The notes under the pieces were generated by a model that worked only from the letters and a program-made list of their open reading frames with translations, searched no databases and was not told where the DNA came from. The position numbers were made by a program, and so were the translations under genes. 64,000 bases of DNA from Zasmidium citrigriseum. Taxonomy: Eukaryota; Ascomycota; Dothideomycetes; Mycosphaerellales; Mycosphaerellaceae. The DNA is taken from positions 6,376 through 70,375 of the forward strand of contig NHNW01000009.1 of assembly GCA_002786025.1 (NCBI GenBank), written 5' to 3'. Each line of letters opens with the position of its first letter. The stretch's first letter is position 1. Below are positions 53,709-63,355 of the stretch, one piece after another.

Positions 53709-54674
53709 TCATCCCCTCAAATCAGCACTCACAGCCCTAATGAACGCCGGTCCAGTACGACAGCATCCACCGATCAACTTCGCCCCATTCTCAGTCCATG
53801 GACTCGTATCGAAGCATTGCGAGGAGTCCGTCTTCAAGATATCATCCGGTCTCTCACCATGCCATGAGTTTGTCGCTGAGTCGAACGTCTCACCCGAGTT
53901 GGGATAGCACAACAGCGGAATATCCGTAAGAGCGTTCATCTGCATCAAAGTCTTCTCCACGCCCGCCATAGGAACACAGTTCACGCCCACTGCGATGATC
54001 TGGTCTCGATGCTGATGTACGAGTTTGAGAACATTGCCCCAGTGACATCTATCCGCGATATGCCCCGTGTCATGGGTTGTGAAGGACAGCCATGCGATAG
54101 CCTCGGGAAAGTCTTCTTTTAAGAGAGCTAGTAAAGCCCTCATCTCAATGAAACTCGGGATCGTCTCAATCGCCAGGAGGTCGACGTCGGCTTCGATCAA
54201 GGCCTGTATTCGGGGGCGGTGGAAGTCCTTGAACTCTTGTAGTGTGCGTCTGTAGGAGCCTGTGTACTCTGATCCATCGTGAAGGTAGGCGCCGTAGGGA
54301 CCTACGCTCCCAGCGACCAGCAGCTTTCTGCTTGGATCAATGCCTTGAGAGTACGCCTTTTCTCGTGCCTTCTGGGCGACTTCCACGCTGCGCTTGATCA
54401 ACTCCGCTGCCTCATCCACATCTAGACCGAAGTGGTCCTCAAGTCCCTGAGTGGAGGTCTGGTAACTCGCCGTAATCGCCACATCCGCCCCCGCCAAAAA
54501 GTAATCCAGATGGACTTTTTCTATGGCTTCGGGGTCATCGCGGAGAATTTTTCCGGTCCAGAGGGGATGGTTTAAGTCGTGGCCACGAGTTTCGAGCTCG
54601 GTGGCGAGGGCGCCGTCGATTATCAAAGGACCCTGCGATTTGAAGAGGGAGGAGAAGGATGAGGGGGTGAGCAT
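53709..54674 (-). CDS. Homocysteine S-methyltransferase
   Basis: 321 aa, one exon. It transfers a methyl group from S-methylmethionine or S-adenosylmethionine to homocysteine to give methionine (Mht1/Sam4 type). The barrel starts with LIIDGALATELETRG. ADVAITASYQTSTQGL and VAGSVGPYGAYLHDGSEYTG follow. The zinc thiolates are in GVNC and in the terminal GGCC (Cys304, Cys305) followed by RTGPAFIRA. Length matches the family. Cytosolic. Convergent or close to the carbonic anhydrase gene, without functional link. Confidence 0.93.
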   Translation of the reverse strand: MLTPSSFSSLFKSQGPLIIDGALATELETRGHDLNHPLWTGKILRDDPEAIEKVHLDYFLAGADVAITASYQTSTQGLEDHFGLDVDEAAELIKRSVEVAQKAREKAYSQGIDPSRKLLVAGSVGPYGAYLHDGSEYTGSYRRTLQEFKDFHRPRIQALIEADVDLLAIETIPSFIEMRALLALLKEDFPEAIAWLSFTTHDTGHIADRCHWGNVLKLVHQHRDQIIAVGVNCVPMAGVEKTLMQMNALTDIPLLCYPNSGETFDSATNSWHGERPDDILKTDSSQCFDTSPWTENGAKLIGGCCRTGPAFIRAVSADLRG

Positions 54675-55238
54675 GGTGATTTGAGGTTGGGAGTGGGTTC
54701 GGATATTGATGGGCGAGGGGCCGGAAAAAGGTGCCAGAGGTGGTACGGAGGGCTAGATGACAGACTGGCAGGGAACTTTTGGGATGAACTCATTTGCGAG
54801 GAAGATGAACAAGACTTACTTTCCACCTGTTGGTTCGAATTGTCGGATTGACGATAGAAAGGGTTGTTTCAACAGAGAGTTCCTTGATCCAAGCAGTTCC
54901 AATATCATTCGCCCCAAAAAGGAAGTTGCGAGATTTCGGAGAACCAGTCGGCTTCGGGGTCGCCAGATCGTTCGGCTAGCCGACCAAGTCGGGGTCATTA
55001 TGGAAATCTGCACCGAGTGCATATTTTCGCTGAGGGGGCAAGCGAGCGATCGAGGGCTTGATGACCCCAAACGCAAGTTCCTCTATTGCCATGACGTCTC
55101 AACTTGACGTCGTCGTCAATGCCATGAGGGCTCTTCGATGGCATATAAGGACCTGCAGTGCAAGTGACATGACAGAGACATATCAGCAAACATTCGACGA
55201 AACAACCCACCGAAACCACCTGAAAATCCACAGCAACG
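54675..55238. promoter_or_regulatory. Divergent promoter (methyltransferase / amidohydrolase)
   Basis: About 560 bases between divergent starts. The stretch close to 55239 is rich in CACC/AACA as in fungal 5' UTRs. No specific element identified. Confidence 0.4.
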
Positions 55239-56409
55239 ATGTCCAAAATCGACGTCCACCACCACATCTACGCCCCCTTCTACACCTCAGGTACTTTCCC
55301 TCCCTACCTGCCTCTTCCATCCCCCTAACTTCCTCTCCAGCCCTCAACGCAACCGGCGGCGACCCCTCAGGCTGGTACATTCCTCCCTGGACCCTCGAGC
55401 TCGACCGAGCTTTTTGCAAAAAGATCGGCGTAAAGACAGCGATTTTGTCTCCGACTGCCCCGTTCCCTGATAACTTCGCCACTGCCGAGGAACAAGCGTC
55501 TTTCGCGAGGAGGTTGAATGAGTTTAGTGCGAAGATCCGGGATGAGGATCCGGAGCATTATGGATTTTTTGCGGCGGTGCCGAGTTTGAGGTTTAGGGGC
55601 GAGTGTTTGGAGGAGGTGAGGTATGCTTTTGGTAAGTTTTGTGGATGGGTGTTGGGGTGGTTTCTTACTGATGAGGTGCTGGGTAGATGTCCTGAAGGCC
55701 GATGGAGTGGTTCTTTTGACGAGGTATGATCCCGGGATGATGTACCTGGGACATGAGGATTTTAGGCCTGTGTGGGATGAGTTGGATCGGAGGGAAGGTG
55801 AGCCTGAATTATTCCCTGCAGAATGAGTGCTTCGACTTACAATTTTCCTAGCTGTCGTCTTCATCCACCCAACCCACGGCACCGAAACCCGTCTCGTAAA
55901 CCCCTCCCTCCCACAACCAATGTACTTTCACCCAGCCACCCTTACCCTCTTCCCCCTGCTAGTAGTTGCGTAGGTGGGACTACCCCCACGAAACCGGCCG
56001 CACAGCAATCGACCTCATCACCTCCAACACCCTTTCCCGCCACGCCTCGCACTGCAAAATCATCCTCTCCCACGCCGGCGGTACGCTCCCCATGCTTCTC
56101 GGCCGAGCCGCAGGCATGGCGCCCTTCACATCTTTCACGACCAAAACTCGGGAAGAGATGTACGAGGAGGCGGGGTGGTTTTACTTCGATACGGCTTTGT
56201 CGAGTGATCCTGGACAGTTGGCTGCGTTGGAGGCAGTGGCGAGACCGGGACGTGTGCTTTTTGGGAGTGATTATCCGAATGCGCCGGAGGAGGCGATTGT
56301 GCTTTTCACAAAGCAGGTGGAAGAAAGTGAGGTTTTGAGTGGGGAGATGAGGGAGGGGATTCTTGGGGGTACGGCTGGGAGGGTGTTGTTTCCTAGGTTG
56401 GGGAAGTGA
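55239..56409 (+). CDS. Amidohydrolase family 2 (ACMSD-like decarboxylase/hydrolase)
   Basis: Five exons (55239-55290, 55341-55631, 55687-55797, 55852-55921, 55974-56409) join in phase to give 319 aa. This metal-dependent TIM-barrel family includes ACMSD and 6-methylsalicylate decarboxylase. The first metal site is KIDVHHHIY (HxH). Further hallmarks are [16 protein letters not shown] with the third-strand His, [24 protein letters not shown] with the conserved His, and [11 protein letters not shown] with the catalytic Asp. The residues expected for a working centre are present. Substrate unknown; aromatic or salicylate-type acids are typical. Confidence 0.9.
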
Positions 56410-56962
56410 ACGGTGATAGTATGGGTCTGTCCTGATGCACACAGAGTAAGATCGAATGAAGTGTTTGTCTTCCTCTGAGAGGATGTTGTTGCTGAACATG
56501 GATTTCTAAGATGAAGCCGAAGAAAAGATCAAATAGGAAAATACAACAACCTCGGGGCTTTCTTTGATTGTGAAAAGGCGTCAGAGGAGCCGATAGGGCT
56601 GTGGAAGATGGAAATGACGATGGTATTTCGGGGCAGTGGTTGCCAACGGCTGCGAGAAGCCGTGCGGTGTGCGAAATTGTGGTAGACTCCCCCATTCCCC
56701 GATGCCGCGGAGGAGAGGTGCATATAGGGAGTGCCACCCGGTCAGACATCACTTCCTTGCATCTTTTGACCATTTCATTGGTGATAGTCACTCATTTGGG
56801 AGTGGATTGAAGAGGTGAAGTCGACACCGCGTGGTCTCGCAGGGATGATGGGCTGCACCGCCACACCTCAGCGGGCATGACGACGGCAGGCTTCCGCATG
56901 CTCCCACTGCTGCATCTCAGCTTCCGCAATCACAAGCCATTGACCTCTCCTCTTAATTAAAG
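56410..56962. other. Intergenic, 0.55 kb
   Basis: 3' region of the amidohydrolase gene and promoter of VPS26. No gene recognised. Confidence 0.4.
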
Positions 56963-57901
56963 ATGTCGCTCTTCTCCTTCTCGACGCCGCTGGACATCGA
57001 CATCGTGCTCGACAACACCGACGACCGCTCGACCGTCGACGTCAAGCTCGACAAGAACCGGCGCGAGAAGTGCCCGCTGTACCTCGACGGCGAGACGGTC
57101 AAGGGCGCCGTGACCATCCGCCCCAAGGATGGCAAGCGCCTGGAGCACACCGGCATCAAGGTGCAGTTCGTCGGCACCATCGAGATGTTCTTCGACCGCG
57201 GCACCCACCACGAGTTCCTGTCGCTGCAGACCGAACTGGCCGCCCCGGGCGAGCTGCAGCACCCCGTCACGCTCCCCTTCGCCTTCAAGAACGTCGAGAA
57301 GCAGTACGAGTCATATCACGGCATCAACGTCAAGCTGCGCTACTTCCTGCGCGTGACCGTCTCCCGCCGCATGGCCGACGTAGTGCGTGAAAAGGACATC
57401 TGGGTCTACTCCTACCGCCAGCCGCCCGAGAGCAACAGCGTCATCAAGATGGACGTCGGCATAGAAGACTGTCTACACATCGAATTCGAATACAGCAAGA
57501 GCAAATACCACCTGAAAGACGTCATCGTCGGCAGGATATACTTCCTGCTGGTCCGTCTAAAAATCCGACACATGGAACTCAGCATCATCCGGCGAGAAAC
57601 AACAGGCGTGCCGCCGAACCAATACAATGAATCCGAGACCCTCGTGCGCTTCGAGATAATGGACGGCTCCCCCTCACGAGGCGAAACAATTCCCATCCGC
57701 CTCTTCTTGGGAGGTTTCGACTTAACACCGACATTCCGAGACGTGAACAAGAAATTCAGCACACGATACTACCTATCCCTCGTCCTAATCGACGAGGACG
57801 CACGACGATACTTCAAACAAAGCGAAATCGTCCTCTTCCGCCAAGCGCCCGAGAACTCGGCGCTGGCGATGCAGCAGGCGAAAGAAATCCAGGCCAGCTA
57901 G
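56963..57901 (+). CDS. VPS26: Retromer subunit Vps26
   Basis: 312 aa to the first stop, one exon. Vps26 is the arrestin-fold subunit of the retromer that recycles receptors from endosomes to the Golgi. The N-terminal domain begins MSLFSFSTPLDIDIVLDNTD and has PLYLDGETVKGAV and HTGIKVQFVGTIEMFFDRG. The C-terminal domain has WVYSYRQPPESNSVIKMDVG, the KYHLKDVIVGRIYF block, GGFDLTPTFRDVNKKFSTRYYL and FKQSEIVLFR. Length equals the usual family length. Codon use is strongly GC-biased (C/G third positions) in the first half. The frame continues after the TAG; see the following entry. Confidence 0.95.
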   Translation: MSLFSFSTPLDIDIVLDNTDDRSTVDVKLDKNRREKCPLYLDGETVKGAVTIRPKDGKRLEHTGIKVQFVGTIEMFFDRGTHHEFLSLQTELAAPGELQHPVTLPFAFKNVEKQYESYHGINVKLRYFLRVTVSRRMADVVREKDIWVYSYRQPPESNSVIKMDVGIEDCLHIEFEYSKSKYHLKDVIVGRIYFLLVRLKIRHMELSIIRRETTGVPPNQYNESETLVRFEIMDGSPSRGETIPIRLFLGGFDLTPTFRDVNKKFSTRYYLSLVLIDEDARRYFKQSEIVLFRQAPENSALAMQQAKEIQAS

Positions 57902-58216
57902 GAAAGCGCTAATGAGACACGAGGGCGTTATCAGGAGCATATCTTATCATCACGGGGGTATAGTTATGGGGACAGCAACGGGCGGCCGCAGAGTGCTATG
58001 TTTGAGGATCCGCCGCCGCCGCCTGCGCCGCCTCCGGAGAGGGGGGAGTGGGGGGCGTTGTTTCGGGAGGCGGCGAAGAAGGATCTTTTGCAGCAGCCGC
58101 CTGGGGCTGGGAAGGGCAAGGCGAATGGGGTTTCGGATTCTGGGAGGCATACGGCAGTGGGTACTAAGAGTGATTCTAGCAAGGCGCATCGGAGGTATGC
58201 TTCGGCGACTATTTGA
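57902..58216 (+). other. 105-codon in-frame extension downstream of the VPS26 stop
   Basis: Immediately after TAG (57899-57901) the same frame stays open to TGA at 58214-58216. It encodes a hydrophilic tail with a Pro-rich block (FEDPPPPPAPPPERGEWG), a charged LFREAAKKDLLQQPP segment and a Gly/Ser/Lys-rich end. It looks protein-like and could be reached by stop-codon read-through, by an allele-specific nonsense change, or by unrecognised splicing. I see no donor upstream of the stop that would bypass it. It may also be plain 3' UTR. Confidence 0.45.
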
Positions 58217-58618
58217 GCAGGGAAATCCGAAACAGTTCTACATCTTCTTCGACCTGAGTTCAGATGCCTTCTCTTTTCACGTTACGCTCAAGATGAGCTG
58301 CAGGGCGGTCGGCTGAAGCATCAATAAGGGATCAGTGCACTGGGAACGGGAAGAACGAACCGACGGGGCTGCACATGCGGTCTTCATCAATGTACCCGCA
58401 AGTATTAGCCGATAGTGTTCCACTCTATCGGGCCATCAATGTCGTGGCCTTCGCAAACTCGAAACCTAATTAGCTGGATCTCTCACGACGCTAATGGGTG
58501 CTCTTTTCCGACGCGCGGAAAATGTAGCCGTCTCGGCCTGTCACATGCAAATTTTTCGGAAAACGTAGGCTTGTTCCAACGCATAACACATACTCATTCG
58601 TCTGAGTTCGGATAATCT
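58217..58618. other. Convergent 3' intergenic region
   Basis: About 400 bases between VPS26 and the tail of the beta-lactamase-like gene on the opposite strand. Nothing recognised. Confidence 0.4.
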
Positions 58619-60391
58619 CTATAGATCCTGCTTCTGCACAACCAACCCGTTCATATCATCTTTCTGATCGGCTATACGGAGGGTGACGTTCCACGCTGGA
58701 AGTTCTACCGTCAATGTCCCTCCTTCGCCATGCCAAAACACAATCTCATTAACAGCCTTCCCAGCATACGTAAGCGTATCGACGTCCGTGACGCAATTAT
58801 CTTCCCAGACAGGAGAACCAAGCTTAGGGAATCCAGAGGTTACGGAGAGGATGCGGAAAATTTCTCCCGTTTGCGTTGTTTCGTTGGAGTAGAGGTATGT
58901 GGGGATGAGTTGGGCGTGCCAGAGCTGTTCCTTCGATGAGGTGGTGGTGAAGGGGAAGGAGGAGCCACGACGGCCGAGGGGTCCTTCGGAGAAAACGGCC
59001 GTCAAGACGTCTGTGCCGTTTGAGATGAAGGATTCGATGTGCAGGCCTTTCGCCAGCGAAGTTGAGAGTACGAGGCTGGTGTTGAGGTGCGCGTATGGAG
59101 CTGTCGGGGTGTACTTCCCCGCGTAGACGGAGTGCATGTCTTCCCAGATGACCCCTTCAGCGGCGCGGATTAAATCAACAGTTACCGGGGTGTGGAGATT
59201 TTCGAAAACGTCCGGGTTCCCGCCGACGAGGATCGTGATTCCGAGGCCGTATTCTTCCAGAAGGTAGATGTGGGAGTAGTAGCCTGGTAGTCCACCGCTC
59301 TTCGTGACGTATGTGACTGGGCGGCGGGAGGGCAGGAGGTCGGGCGTGCTGAAGATCTCCCACGGCATCCCGTAGAAACTATGCGGACCCGTGGCCATAC
59401 TCACCGGAAGGAACCAATTAATCCCCTTGGCGAGGGTGTTGTAGTGCGTCAGCACATAACGAAGGTACTTTCCCATATCCTTTGCGGAGGTATAGATCCC
59501 GCCTGTGGGATTCTGCACCCCTTCGTCGACGTCCCAGTAGTGTTCTCCTGAGGGCATTAGGGGGAGGACGGCGTGTTCTTCGGAGGAGGGTTTTGTGAGG
59601 GAGGACGAGGTCATGTTTAGGGGTGAGAAGATATCTCTCTGGATGAGCTCTTCGTAAGACAAGCCGGAGACGTTCTCCAGGACCAGTCCAAGGAGTTCGA
59701 AATTGAGGTTACTGTACGTCGACTTCTGATTCGGAGCAAACACCGGTTTCGCCCTTTTAAGTTGTTGTAGGAGGTCCGATCGATTACAAGGCTTATAGTA
59801 ATTATACTCATCACACGTCGGCAGACCCTCTCCACTCGCGGGCGGTAATCCCAATTTCGTAGGATCCTCAATGGCATTCCAAATGTCGCTTTGGGCGAAT
59901 TCTCTTGGAATGCCGGAGAGCTGACTCGCCAGGACCCGGAGCGTGATGTCGTTCCATGGGAGTGTGTAGGCCGAGGAATTGAGTTCGGGGATATACTTGG
60001 TCACCGGATCATCTAGACTCAAATTCCCAGCCGCATGCTGATACAGCACCGCGAGGGTTGTGAAGGTTTTGGTTATGCTTGCTATGCGGTAGAGGCTGTG
60101 TGTGGAGACGTTGGTGTCGCCGGGGCGGGTGGAGTTCAGGTGGGTGGCGGTGTGGTGGTAGGTCCATAATGTCTCTGATTTTGATGTGACTTCGATGGAG
60201 AAGGAGGTGTTTTCGAACTTTTTCTGTTGGATAAGGGTGTCGTAGGTCTTTTCGAGATCTTGGAATGCGGCCTGGAGGTCCTTTCCTTTATCGGGCCATG
60301 TTGGGACTGGGAAGGCGGGATTGGGGGCGTGGCAGCGGCATGAGACTGAGACTACGAGAGATATGAGCCAGAAGCATCGAAATATGGTCAT
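58619..60391 (-). CDS. Secreted beta-lactamase-related serine hydrolase
   Basis: 590 aa, one exon. A signal peptide occupies about residues 1-18. The beta-lactamase/class C-like fold shows the SxxK motif as SITK (Ser105, Lys108) and the YxN motif as YSN (226-228), plus FELLGLVLENVSGLSYEELIQRDIF. The C-terminal 150 residues form the extra beta-domain seen in fungal LACTB/EstB-like proteins. There are several N-x-S/T sites and a few cysteines. These enzymes are esterases, amidases or peptidases; some sit beside biosynthetic clusters, but here no cluster partner is evident. Secreted or vacuolar. Confidence 0.88.
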   Translation of the reverse strand: MTIFRCFWLISLVVSVSCRCHAPNPAFPVPTWPDKGKDLQAAFQDLEKTYDTLIQQKKFENTSFSIEVTSKSETLWTYHHTATHLNSTRPGDTNVSTHSLYRIASITKTFTTLAVLYQHAAGNLSLDDPVTKYIPELNSSAYTLPWNDITLRVLASQLSGIPREFAQSDIWNAIEDPTKLGLPPASGEGLPTCDEYNYYKPCNRSDLLQQLKRAKPVFAPNQKSTYSNLNFELLGLVLENVSGLSYEELIQRDIFSPLNMTSSSLTKPSSEEHAVLPLMPSGEHYWDVDEGVQNPTGGIYTSAKDMGKYLRYVLTHYNTLAKGINWFLPVSMATGPHSFYGMPWEIFSTPDLLPSRRPVTYVTKSGGLPGYYSHIYLLEEYGLGITILVGGNPDVFENLHTPVTVDLIRAAEGVIWEDMHSVYAGKYTPTAPYAHLNTSLVLSTSLAKGLHIESFISNGTDVLTAVFSEGPLGRRGSSFPFTTTSSKEQLWHAQLIPTYLYSNETTQTGEIFRILSVTSGFPKLGSPVWEDNCVTDVDTLTYAGKAVNEIVFWHGEGGTLTVELPAWNVTLRIADQKDDMNGLVVQKQDL

Positions 60392-60740
60392 CTTGGATGA
60401 GTGGTGCCAAAATTGTGAAAGATGAAGAGGAATGGTCGAAGTGAAGTTGGTTGAGAAGTGGGGTCCGGAGTTCGGTGTTCAAGGTTTTGGCCTATCTTCC
60501 GTCAAGTCCCAAGGCAACGAGAGAGGAGTGTACGAACACGAAGGGCGAAATTGCTTCCATGGAAGGAAGTCGCATGCACAATTTGTACATTGACATGTTC
60601 TCTCTACTTCTTGTTACGAATCTCGTGATATATCGTTCAACGAAGCTGCAATCCGAAAAGCCATTGGAACCATGACATGCCATGCAAACGCTCAAATGTA
60701 AAACAGACATCAATATCAAATAGGACTTGGTCTTTCTCTC
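60392..60740. other. Intergenic, 0.35 kb
   Basis: Promoter of the beta-lactamase-like gene and 3' side of the next minus-strand gene. No feature recognised. Confidence 0.4.
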
Positions 60741-62099
60741 TCAAACAAAAGCCATCTCCCTCTCCCTCTTCTTCTCACTCCGTCCCTTAAACAAACTCTT
60801 GAGCACACTGGGCTCCTTCTCCTTCTTCGCCTTGCCACTCTTACTCCTAGAACTGACTTCACTCCCCGCCTTCCTCGACTTACTGCTTTTCTTTCTGCTC
60901 TTTCCACCCTCGCTCTTGGCCTCGATTGGTAGCAAATCCGCCTCCGTCAACCTCCCATCCTCAATCATAGTCCTCGTAGCCACAGGCGTAATAAACTCCC
61001 CATCAACACTCGTCCCCACCGAATGGACCTGTTCGTCCGCAATGCCGCGGCGCCATTTCTCGATGCGAGAGATTTCGCGGAGTTGGTCTTCCTCGCCCTC
61101 ACCATACACTTCTGCGGTGGGAGTGTTGGGGGCTTCGAGGAGCTTCTCCTCGGATTTCTTGGCCTGGATCTTCTTGATGATTTTGTACCCGCCGAAGGCG
61201 ATGATCGTCACGCCGACGCCGACGCCCGCTGCGATGGCGAATTGCGGGCTGGCGAGGAGAGCAACGACGGCGGGGAAGGAGGTTTTCATTGCGGCGAGGG
61301 CGCCAGGGGCCATTTTGGCGGCAATGTTGGAGATTTCTGCCAAAGTCAGGGCGACTGCGGCCAGGGCGTCGGGGTTCTTTTGGAGATCGTCGATGATGGC
61401 GGTCACGGAGTGTTGCATGCAGTTCCCTTCATCGAGGAGGACTTGAAGGTAGTTCATTTTGGATTTCAATTCGAGCTCGTCTTCGCGTTTGGTTTCTGGG
61501 AGGGGTGGGGGCAGTTCGCCGTAGGCTAGGTCCATGTCGATGCTGTCGGCGGATTTGCGTCGGCGAGGCTGACGGGGTTCTTGTCGGCGGGAGAGTTGCA
61601 TGCCGTCGGTGTGGCGGCGTTGGAGTTCGGTGATGCGGGGCTCGTCTTCGAGCATCGAGGCGGTGACATCGTTGCGAAGGCGGGAGGACTGGTGATGGCG
61701 GGGACGGTCGTTGGCGTAGAAGCTGTCCGAGACGCCGCGTTCGACGGGTGGACGATCGCCTGCTCGGCTTGGGACTGGCTTTCTTCTGACGGAGCGGCCA
61801 CTTCTTGACCGGCCGTCTTCGCTGCCTCGTCTTGATCGGCCGTCCTCGCTGCCCCGTCGTGAACTCCTCCGCGACATGTTGTCGTCATCTTCCAAGTTCA
61901 ATGCGTCCAGCTGTTTCCGTGCCTTGCGTTCACTCTCCTTATCCGCACTCTCCTTCTTCCTCATCGCCTTGATCTCCGCCTTACGCTCATTGTAAGCGCT
62001 CTTGGCCTCGTTGAAGACATTGACGAGGTGTTTTGAGGTGCTGACAATCTTGCCCGACTTGTTGACAATGGTAACGGTCTGATTGACCAGGGCAGGCAT
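60741..62099 (-). CDS. Conserved fungal protein with RS-like repeats and glycine-zipper helix
   Basis: 452 aa, one exon. The N-terminus (MPALVNQTVTIVNKSGKIVS, then KHLVNVFNEAKSAYNERKAE) begins a basic coiled-coil-like segment. At about residues 78-100 the unit RRGSEDGRS is repeated in tandem. The centre has helices (DDLQKNPDALAAVALTLAEI, NIAAKMAPGALAAMK) and then a Gly/Ala-rich hydrophobic helix with AAGVGVGVTIIAFGGYKII, which could insert in a membrane. The C-terminus is very basic, Ser/Lys-rich, ending KKREREMAFV. I do not recognise a named family; it looks like a conserved ascomycete protein of unknown function. Confidence 0.75.
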   Translation of the reverse strand: MPALVNQTVTIVNKSGKIVSTSKHLVNVFNEAKSAYNERKAEIKAMRKKESADKESERKARKQLDALNLEDDDNMSRRSSRRGSEDGRSRRGSEDGRSRSGRSVRRKPVPSRAGDRPPVERGVSDSFYANDRPRHHQSSRLRNDVTASMLEDEPRITELQRRHTDGMQLSRRQEPRQPRRRKSADSIDMDLAYGELPPPLPETKREDELELKSKMNYLQVLLDEGNCMQHSVTAIIDDLQKNPDALAAVALTLAEISNIAAKMAPGALAAMKTSFPAVVALLASPQFAIAAGVGVGVTIIAFGGYKIIKKIQAKKSEEKLLEAPNTPTAEVYGEGEEDQLREISRIEKWRRGIADEQVHSVGTSVDGEFITPVATRTMIEDGRLTEADLLPIEAKSEGGKSRKKSSKSRKAGSEVSSRSKSGKAKKEKEPSVLKSLFKGRSEKKREREMAFV

Positions 62100-63355
62100 T
62101 TCGTAATCTCGTAGGTGTTATTCGTTGGTTCGTTCGGCTTGTCCAGCAAGCTTGTACAGTTCGTAGCGTCGTAGGGATAATGTTTGTATGTACAAGAAGC
62201 TGGAGTGGCAGGGGAGAAAGGCGGTATACAAGCAGTAGTGAAGGCAGGCGGTTCTTTGTTCTCCAGCGAGACAAAGCTCCCAAAATACCCTCTCTCTTCA
62301 GACAATGATGTCTTTGTGCCGCGATATCGAACGAGTAGGATGGAAGCCCGGCAGCTGAGCAACCAGCGGTACTAAGGCCTGCTAGAGTGGTTCCTGATGT
62401 CGACGTGTCGCCAGTCGGCTGGGCGAGGTGTTGGCTGTCGTCCCGCGATTCGCTGGGCGGTATGGAGTTTTGGGCGGCAATCAGAGGATTGGCTGTCGAC
62501 CCTCACACTCCCGCCTCGCGCTCGCAGCAGATATCGGCGGGATATATGGACATCTTTGCGGTTTGATGGCAGCCGTGGAGCCTTTTGCACACACTAGGCA
62601 GTGAGAGCCGGTGTCCAATGGCCATGGCGGAATATGGCGGTGAGGTTGCAGAGTCGAGCGAGCTGGAGACGGGCACTGTCTGAACGAGACACGCCACACT
62701 GTGGCTGAGTTCTGAAGGAAAAGCGATGACGATGGGGCCTGGATTCATCTGTCTGCTCTGTCACATGTTTTTGCTGTTTGATCGCGAATATCGATCACGT
62801 CGCACAATTGATGTCATGCCCTGTCACTCGAAACACGCTGCTGTCGTGCAACAATGAGTGTGCAGTGCCAAAATGCAGACGTTACCTAGCGTCTCTCAAT
62901 TTCAACCCAATCAGCGATTTTTCGGAAAAGCAGACCGAAACTCGAAGATTGCATGTGAAAGACGGCTGTATTTTCCGCCATCGGAAAAGAACACCCATTA
63001 GCGTGCTGCCAACATCAGTCAATCAGCATTCCAGCAATCGACTTTGATGAAACACATATGTACAGGCGGCAATTGATGAACCGAAAGGAAAGTGCCAGGT
63101 GGTCCGAGCGCCTGAAGTCCACCTGCCCGACCTCACCTCTTCTTCTTCCTGCTCTCACACACTTCGAGACATCAACATCAAAGCAATTCAATGCATAAGA
63201 TGGCGTGTACATGTACATCTTGATTCGGAAGGGTAATTTGGCAAGTCCATTCCACTCATGTCTCAGAAATATCATCAGGCAAACATCTCTTGCAATTTCC
63301 TTCAAATATCCAATCCCATCTACAGTCTACTCCTCCTCTCGCATATGTCAATCTA
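62100..63355. other. Intergenic, 1.25 kb
   Basis: Upstream of the previous minus-strand gene and downstream of the last one. Short overlapping frames only; no domain, RNA gene or repeat seen. Confidence 0.4.

Noticed and set aside
60727..61446. 239-codon hydrophobic plus-strand frame
   Set aside because: Antisense of the Lys/Ser-rich end of the conserved minus-strand gene; the Leu/Phe-rich look is the usual antisense of Lys/Glu codons.
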